A stretch of 9,346 nt of DNA from Vicinamibacteria bacterium. Its GTDB lineage: Bacteria > Acidobacteriota > Vicinamibacteria > Vicinamibacterales > 2-12-FULL-66-21. The notes below the pieces were generated by a model, which saw nothing but the letters and a program-made list of their open reading frames with translations, was not told where the DNA came from and ran no database searches. The stretch spans positions 1-9,346 of the forward strand of contig JAICSD010000149.1 of assembly GCA_025937075.1 (NCBI GenBank). The letters are read 5' to 3'. Shown here piece by piece: positions 5,486 to 9,346 of this stretch (positions are counted from its first letter, which is position 1; each line of letters begins with the position of its first letter). The position numbers were made by a program, and so were the translations under genes.

Positions 5486-7588
5486 TTACTTGAATAACCT
5501 GTCAGATTCGATGAGCGGACGCGTCACAGCGTCCGCTTTTTCTTTGGCCAGCGCGATGCGCGCTTCGGCGTCGGGTTCGCGGAGGAGCACGGCGACTTCC
5601 GCGCGCTTGAAGAGCGCCATCGGGTAGTTCGGGCTCGACGCCGGGACACGGTCGAGCGCGTCCCGCGCGTCGGCAAAGCGCCGCTCGTCCATGTAGAGCA
5701 CGCCGAGATCGAGATCGTGGGTGAACGTCGCGCCCTGCGCCGCGCGAGCTTTCGTGAAGGCATCGATCGCAACCGGCGTATTCCCCGCCTCCATCGCCAG
5801 CGATCCGAGGTGCGCGAGCTGATCGCCGGTGGCCGGCTGCAGTGAATAGAGCTTCTGTCGAAGCGCGACGGCCTCCGCGAAACGCTTCTGCTCTTCGCGA
5901 ATATCGGCGATGCCCTCGATGACGGTGACGCGATCGGGAAAGTGCTTCAAGGCCCGCTGCAGCAGCGGCTCCGCCCGATCGATTTGCCCGTAGTGCACGT
6001 AGTGGAGCCCTTCATAGACGTCGACGTCCGCTGAATCGGGCGCCAGCCGCCGGGCCGCCGCGAACAGCGCATCGGCTTCTGCCCGGTGGCCGGTCAACGA
6101 CTGCAACAGCGCCAGCCTGAGCGTCGCGTCCAGGTTCCCCGGATCCGCCGCGCGGATCTTCTCGAACAACGGAATCGCCTGCCGATACTTCGCGGCCACG
6201 AACAGCCCGGACGCTTCTTCGATGGCCGGCAGCAGCCCGATCATGTCCGCGGGCCGCGGCGCGTCCTTGCGGACGACGGGCGCAGCCCCCGCGCTGACGT
6301 AGCCGAGACTCGCCAGCCGCGCCCGGGCGTCAGGATCGAGCGTGTCAGGCGCGCGCGCGGCCTCGGTCGACGGCAGCGGATACTCGTCGATCGCTTTCCG
6401 CATCGCTGACGGAAGGTTGGCTCCTGTGCCGAGGTCGTGCGCTTCCGCGGGATCCTTCGCGAGGTCGTAGACTTCGAGACGCCCCGCTTCGATGGCCTTA
6501 CGAGGGCAGGCCTGAAGGCCTGCGCTACAGCCAGAGACGTCCGCAATCGCCATCACCTGCGGCTGCCAGCCGTAATCCAGGAACGGCTTCATCGCTTCGC
6601 CGAGCACCGGGCCCTCGTCGCTGGTGCGTTGACCGCGATCCCGCGTCCGCAGGCCATCGCCCGCGCGGCGAAGGCTGTCCTGCCCGCCGAGCCGCGCCCA
6701 GTCGAGCATCGTGTGGAACACGCGCCTCGTGCTGATCGGATCGTCGCTGACGCCGGCGTTCACGCCGGGTCCTTCAATGACCAGCGGCACGTGCATCGTC
6801 GATTGATACAGCAGCGTGCCGTGCTGGGCTTCGCCGTGGTCGCCGAGGCCCTCGCCGTGATCCGCGACGAGCAGGATCGCGGAGTTCTCGCCGGCCGCCG
6901 CACTCCACGCATCGAGCAGCCGCCCCAACTCGTGATCCATTGCCGCGATCTCGCCGAGATACGGTGACGCCGCGTATTGCGTCCGGTACGGCTCCGGCGG
7001 CGCATACGGGTAATGCGGATCGTAGTAATGCACCCACACGAATCGCGGCGCGGCCGCGGAGGACTTCAGCTCGGCGATGGCGGCATCGGTGGTGTCATGG
7101 GCGCTTCGTTCCGACGAGCCGGCGGCCATCCGATCGTCGTAGACATCGAAGCCGCGCGACAGGCCGAACTGACGCGCGAGGACGAACGCGGAGACGAATG
7201 CGGCTGTCCGATACCCGGCGCCGTGCAGCTTCTCGGCAATCGTGGGAAATGCGGGGTCGAGCGTACGGCCGTTCTGATGGATTCCGTGGCCCGCCGGATA
7301 GAGCCCGGTGAGCAGGGTCGTGTGGGACGGAAGCGTCTCGGGAACCGCGGCGTAGGCGTTCCGGAAACGGAGCCCTCGCGCAGCGACGCGATTGAAGGCC
7401 GGCGTCGACACCCTCGCCGCATCGGGACCGATCGAGTCGGTTCGCGTGGTGTCGAGCGTGACGAGCAGTATCGAGGGAGGTTTCGCCGGCGCGCCGCGAT
7501 TGCAGCCGGCCGCAGCGAGCACCAGCAGCAAGGCCGCCGTGGTACATCGCCAATCGGCAATCACCAATTTCTTCGGGGTCAGTACCAC
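5486..7588 (-). CDS. Lipoprotein of the sulfatase/alkaline phosphatase fold with C-terminal TPRs
   Basis: This is a predicted periplasm-facing lipoprotein hydrolase or transferase of 700 residues. Residues 1-29 are a type II signal peptide (KK, hydrophobic core, lipobox AAGC with Cys29). The catalytic domain spans about 38-385. Expected metal ligands are Asp46 in LLVTLDTTRTD and Asp243-His244 in VADHGEGLGDHGE, and VHYYDPHYPY is at 186-195. The nucleophile motif reads TLPSHTTLLTG at 85-95: the formylglycine Cys/Ser of true sulfatases is Thr85 and the following Arg is His89. A phosphatase- or phosphotransferase-like Thr nucleophile is therefore more likely than sulfatase activity. About 455-690 holds several TPRs. 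Two in-frame inserts, at about 312-325 and 351-362, look repeat-derived. I chose GTG 7588, which overlaps the aldehyde dehydrogenase stop by 10 bp and gives a normal signal peptide. GGAAG lies 10 nt upstream. GTG 7564 is the alternative. The substrate is unknown. Confidence 0.88.
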   Translation of the reverse strand: MVLTPKKLVIADWRCTTAALLLVLAAAGCNRGAPAKPPSILLVTLDTTRTDSIGPDAARVSTPAFNRVAARGLRFRNAYAAVPETLPSHTTLLTGLYPAGHGIHQNGRTLDPAFPTIAEKLHGAGYRTAAFVSAFVLARQFGLSRGFDVYDDRMAAGSSERSAHDTTDAAIAELKSSAAAPRFVWVHYYDPHYPYAPPEPYRTQYAASPYLGEIAAMDHELGRLLDAWSAAAGENSAILLVADHGEGLGDHGEAQHGTLLYQSTMHVPLVIEGPGVNAGVSDDPISTRRVFHTMLDWARLGGQDSLRRAGDGLRTRDRGQRTSDEGPVLGEAMKPFLDYGWQPQVMAIADVSGCSAGLQACPRKAIEAGRLEVYDLAKDPAEAHDLGTGANLPSAMRKAIDEYPLPSTEAARAPDTLDPDARARLASLGYVSAGAAPVVRKDAPRPADMIGLLPAIEEASGLFVAAKYRQAIPLFEKIRAADPGNLDATLRLALLQSLTGHRAEADALFAAARRLAPDSADVDVYEGLHYVHYGQIDRAEPLLQRALKHFPDRVTVIEGIADIREEQKRFAEAVALRQKLYSLQPATGDQLAHLGSLAMEAGNTPVAIDAFTKARAAQGATFTHDLDLGVLYMDERRFADARDALDRVPASSPNYPMALFKRAEVAVLLREPDAEARIALAKEKADAVTRPLIESDRLFK
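6503..6538. repeat. Palindromic repeat inserted in frame in the lipoprotein enzyme gene
   Basis: GCAGGCCT-GA-AGGCCTGC (6506-6523) is a perfect 8-bp inverted repeat with a 2-bp centre. On the minus strand it is flanked by TGTAGC and CCTCG. The stretch encodes residues 351-362 (VSGCSAGLQACP), interrupting what would normally be a short link between MAIAD and RKAIEAGRLEVYDL in this fold. The insert is about 36 bp and preserves the frame. Palindromes with a GGCCTTCAGGCC core are, from memory, dispersed in related genomes; I cannot check that here. Confidence 0.65.
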
Positions 7589-9036
7589 GCGATCGGCGCT
7601 TCCGAGAGATTCAGATTGATCTGCTTCGTCTCGAGATAGTGCTCCATCCCGTAGGGGCCCAACTCGCGGCCAAACCCGGACTGCTTGTATCCACCCCACG
7701 GCGCTTCGTTGTACGTCGGATGATACGTGTTCAGCCACAGGATGCCCGCGCGCACCTGTTTCAGCACGCGGATGCCCTTGAAGACATCGCGTGTCCAGAC
7801 CGCGCCGGCGAGGCCGTAGGGCGTGTCGTTCGCAATCCGCACGGCTTCAGCTTCGTCGTCGAACGGAATGACGGCGAGGACCGGACCGAAAATCTCTTCC
7901 TGCGCGATCCGCGCGCGATTGTCGACGTCCGCGAAAATCGTGGGCTCGACGAATGCGCCCGGCGCGAGGGCGCCGCCCGGCGCTCCGCCCCCGATGAGCA
8001 GACGTCCTTCGCGGCGTCCGACGTCGATGTAGTGCAGCACCTTTTCCTGATGCTCGCGCGTCACGAGCGGCCCCATCTTCGTGTCGCGATTCATGGGGTC
8101 GCCGAGCTGGATCCGCCGTGCCTTTTCGACGAGCGCGTCCAGCATGCGGGGATAGATGTCGCGCTGCACGAGCAGGCGCGATCCCGCCGAGCACACCTCG
8201 CCCTGGTTGGCGAAGGCGCCGAAGAGCGCTCCGTCCACCGCGGCTTCGAAGTCGGCGTCGGCGAACACGATGTTGGGGTTCTTGCCACCGAGTTCGATCG
8301 ACATGCGCTTGATCGTGTCGGCCGCCGACTTGATCACGTCCCGCCCGGTATCGAGGCCGCCGGTGAACGCAATCTTGTCCACTCGTGGATCGGCCACCAG
8401 CGCCGCTCCGGCAATCGGCCCGTCTCCTGTAACCACGTTGACGACGCCGGGAGGAAGATCGAGCGACGCGAAGATCTCTGCGAGGAGAAGCGCCGAGAGC
8501 GGCGTCTGCTCGGCCGGCTTGAGCACGGAGGTGCAGCCGGCGGCGAGCGCCGGCGCGAGCTTCCATGCCGCCATCAGGAGCGGGTAGTTCCAGGGGATGA
8601 TCTGGCCGACGACCCCGACCGGCTCTCGAACGACCATCGAGAGCGCCGCGTCGGGCACTTCGAGCGTTTCGCCGTGGATCTTGGACGCGAGGCCCGCGTA
8701 GTACTCGAAGCAATGCGCCGCGTCGGCGACGTCGAACTCGGCTTCGACAATGGGCTTCCCCATGTTGCGCGTGTCGAGCTCCGCGAACTCCGTCGAGCGC
8801 GCACGGATCGCTTCGGCGACCTTGAACAGCAGCGTGCCGCGTTCGCGGGCCGCCATGCGCGGCCACGGTCCCTCGTCGAATGCGCGCCGCGCGGCGCTCA
8901 CGGCCGCGCGTACGTCGTGCGCCGACGCTTCGGGCACCCGCGACAGGACGGACCCATCGAACGGATTCACGATCTCGCGTTCGCCGGCTGCCTCGGACGC
9001 CCGCCACTCGCCGTCGATCCACATGCACTGGGCCAT
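7579..9036 (-). CDS. NAD(P)-dependent aldehyde dehydrogenase, betaine-aldehyde type
   Basis: This is a cytoplasmic aldehyde dehydrogenase of 485 residues, full length for the family, oxidising an aldehyde to an acid. The cofactor-binding region is GQIIPWNYPLLMAAWKLAPA at 144-163, with Asn150 and Lys173 (VLKPAE). FTGGLDTG is at 224-231. ELGGKNP at 248-254 carries the general base Glu248. NQGEVCSAGSRL at 277-288 carries the catalytic Cys282. EEIFGP at 380-385 holds the conserved ribose-binding Glu. The GEVCSA context and the C-terminus (PWGGYKQSGFGRELGPYGMEHY, ending AWY) resemble betaine or aminobutyraldehyde dehydrogenases. The substrate is not provable from sequence. The ATG at 9036 starts 10 nt after the stop of the saccharopine dehydrogenase-like gene, and the 3' end overlaps the next gene by 10 bp, consistent with an operon. 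It has no well-spaced Shine-Dalgarno. Confidence 0.93.
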   Translation of the reverse strand: MAQCMWIDGEWRASEAAGEREIVNPFDGSVLSRVPEASAHDVRAAVSAARRAFDEGPWPRMAARERGTLLFKVAEAIRARSTEFAELDTRNMGKPIVEAEFDVADAAHCFEYYAGLASKIHGETLEVPDAALSMVVREPVGVVGQIIPWNYPLLMAAWKLAPALAAGCTSVLKPAEQTPLSALLLAEIFASLDLPPGVVNVVTGDGPIAGAALVADPRVDKIAFTGGLDTGRDVIKSAADTIKRMSIELGGKNPNIVFADADFEAAVDGALFGAFANQGEVCSAGSRLLVQRDIYPRMLDALVEKARRIQLGDPMNRDTKMGPLVTREHQEKVLHYIDVGRREGRLLIGGGAPGGALAPGAFVEPTIFADVDNRARIAQEEIFGPVLAVIPFDDEAEAVRIANDTPYGLAGAVWTRDVFKGIRVLKQVRAGILWLNTYHPTYNEAPWGGYKQSGFGRELGPYGMEHYLETKQINLNLSEAPIAWY

Positions 9037-9043
9037 GGCCCGT

Positions 9044-9049
9044 ATGTTA
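9044..9049 (-). promoter_or_regulatory. -10-like box before aldehyde dehydrogenase, overlapping the upstream stop codon
   Basis: On the minus strand TAACAT ends 7 nt before the ATG at 9036. Its first three bases are the TAA stop of the upstream gene. TCACCA lies 17 bp further upstream, three of six to -35. The nearest purine-rich site (GGAG) is 14 nt from the ATG, too far for a normal ribosome binding site. An internal leaderless promoter is possible, but the box could be chance. Confidence 0.4.
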
Positions 9050-9346
9050 TCTCCGGCGCGTGCGCCTGGTGATCGGCATGCGGCGGCGGCTCAGCTCGCG
9101 AAAAAACGGCTCTGGGGTAATGGCCGCCTCAGGCGCGAGCACGCCGCGCGCCGTGATCGTGCCGTCGAGCAGCATCTGCGCGGCGATGGACGGCGGCGCG
9201 CCCGTGTCGATATCGACGCCAACGCCCCACGCCGGCATGCCGGGGACATGGCAGTGGAGCACGTCTTCCACGCGGCGCCGCGCGCGCGTGCCTGTGAGGC
9301 GCACTCGTAGAATTTCGTACTCCTCGGGGGGCGGGAGGGGCGAGGC
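9047..9346 (-). CDS. Saccharopine dehydrogenase-like protein, C-terminal part (partial)
   Basis: The reading frame is open from the window edge to TAA at 9049-9047, so the gene begins outside and only its last 99 residues are seen. The stretch CHVPGMPAWGVGVDIDTGAP, followed by PSIAAQMLLDGTITARGVLAPEAAITPEPFFREL, resembles the C-terminal domain of saccharopine dehydrogenase family proteins, where a glycine-rich turn, a helix with A..LL.G.I..GV..PE and a final PEPFF.EL segment recur. These NAD(P)-dependent enzymes include saccharopine and carboxynorspermidine dehydrogenases. The N-terminal Rossmann domain that would separate them is not in the window. The tail is unusually Arg-rich (RRRMPITRRTRRR). 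The aldehyde dehydrogenase starts 10 nt downstream. I reject the GTG at 9304 as a start because coding continues upstream (EEYEILR). Confidence in the family is moderate. Confidence 0.7.
   Translation of the reverse strand, partial: ASPLPPPEEYEILRVRLTGTRARRRVEDVLHCHVPGMPAWGVGVDIDTGAPPSIAAQMLLDGTITARGVLAPEAAITPEPFFRELSRRRMPITRRTRRR

Noticed and set aside
306..5489. CRISPR array or phage attachment site as explanation of the short repeats
   Set aside because: Units are 7-8 bp without spacers, cas genes or integrase. No tRNA or rRNA gene was seen either.
7589..7738. N-terminal extension of the lipoprotein enzyme to ATG at 7738
   Set aside because: The extra 50 residues are a shadow of the aldehyde dehydrogenase C-terminus and would place the lipobox Cys at position 79, burying the signal peptide.
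7639..9072. 477-residue plus-strand open frame antisense to aldehyde dehydrogenase
   Set aside because: Nearly the same length as the real gene but with no motif, while the minus strand shows every catalytic motif.
9047..9304. Complete 85-residue small protein starting at 9304
   Set aside because: The frame remains open to the window edge with plausible coding (EEYEILR) and matches only the C-terminal part of a larger family.

Overview
The window is GC-rich, with long antisense ORFs in every frame. It carries a CarboxypepD_reg-type TonB-dependent receptor, a lipoprotein of the sulfatase/alkaline phosphatase fold fused to TPRs, and a MerR-HTH/TPR fusion. This combination suggests an Acidobacteriota chromosome, plausibly class Vicinamibacteria (subdivision 6). 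That placement is inferred from gene types and repeat style, not from a marker gene.

Layout. Bases 1-305 contain no gene I can support. A minus-strand gene (347-1171) encodes a MerR-like DNA-binding domain fused to TPRs. It is divergent, with a 53-bp gap, from a plus-strand glucokinase (1225-2244). A 163-bp intergenic stretch with inverted 7-bp repeats precedes a strong -10 box and ribosome binding site for a 993-residue TonB-dependent receptor (2408-5389). Convergent to the receptor is a minus-strand run read right to left: the C-terminal part of a saccharopine dehydrogenase-like enzyme (9346-9047, cut by the window edge), an aldehyde dehydrogenase of the betaine-aldehyde type (9036-7579), and a lipoprotein phosphatase/sulfatase-fold enzyme with TPRs (7588-5486). 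The three are tightly packed (10-bp gap, then 10-bp overlap) and probably co-transcribed.

How the parts may work together. Glucokinase makes glucose-6-phosphate and may be controlled by its divergent MerR-TPR neighbour, because the two candidate promoters lie within about 40 bp. The receptor would import an unknown substrate across the outer membrane. The lipoprotein enzyme would act in the periplasm. Saccharopine dehydrogenase plus aldehyde dehydrogenase resembles part of a lysine/aminoadipate route, but the aldehyde dehydrogenase subfamily does not prove this.

The most unusual structure is non-coding. The 3' ends of three different genes (MerR-TPR, receptor, lipoprotein enzyme) each carry the same degenerate 8-bp tandem repeat, consensus CTNCNCAA in the sense of transcription, starting 0 to 10 nt after the stop codon. 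Two of the three arrays end with CTACTCAAG after a shortened 7-nt unit. A different, GGCCTGAAGGCC-type palindrome sits in frame inside the lipoprotein enzyme gene. Three genes (MerR-TPR, glucokinase, aldehyde dehydrogenase) have a -10-like box 6-8 nt before the start codon and no good Shine-Dalgarno, suggesting leaderless transcripts.
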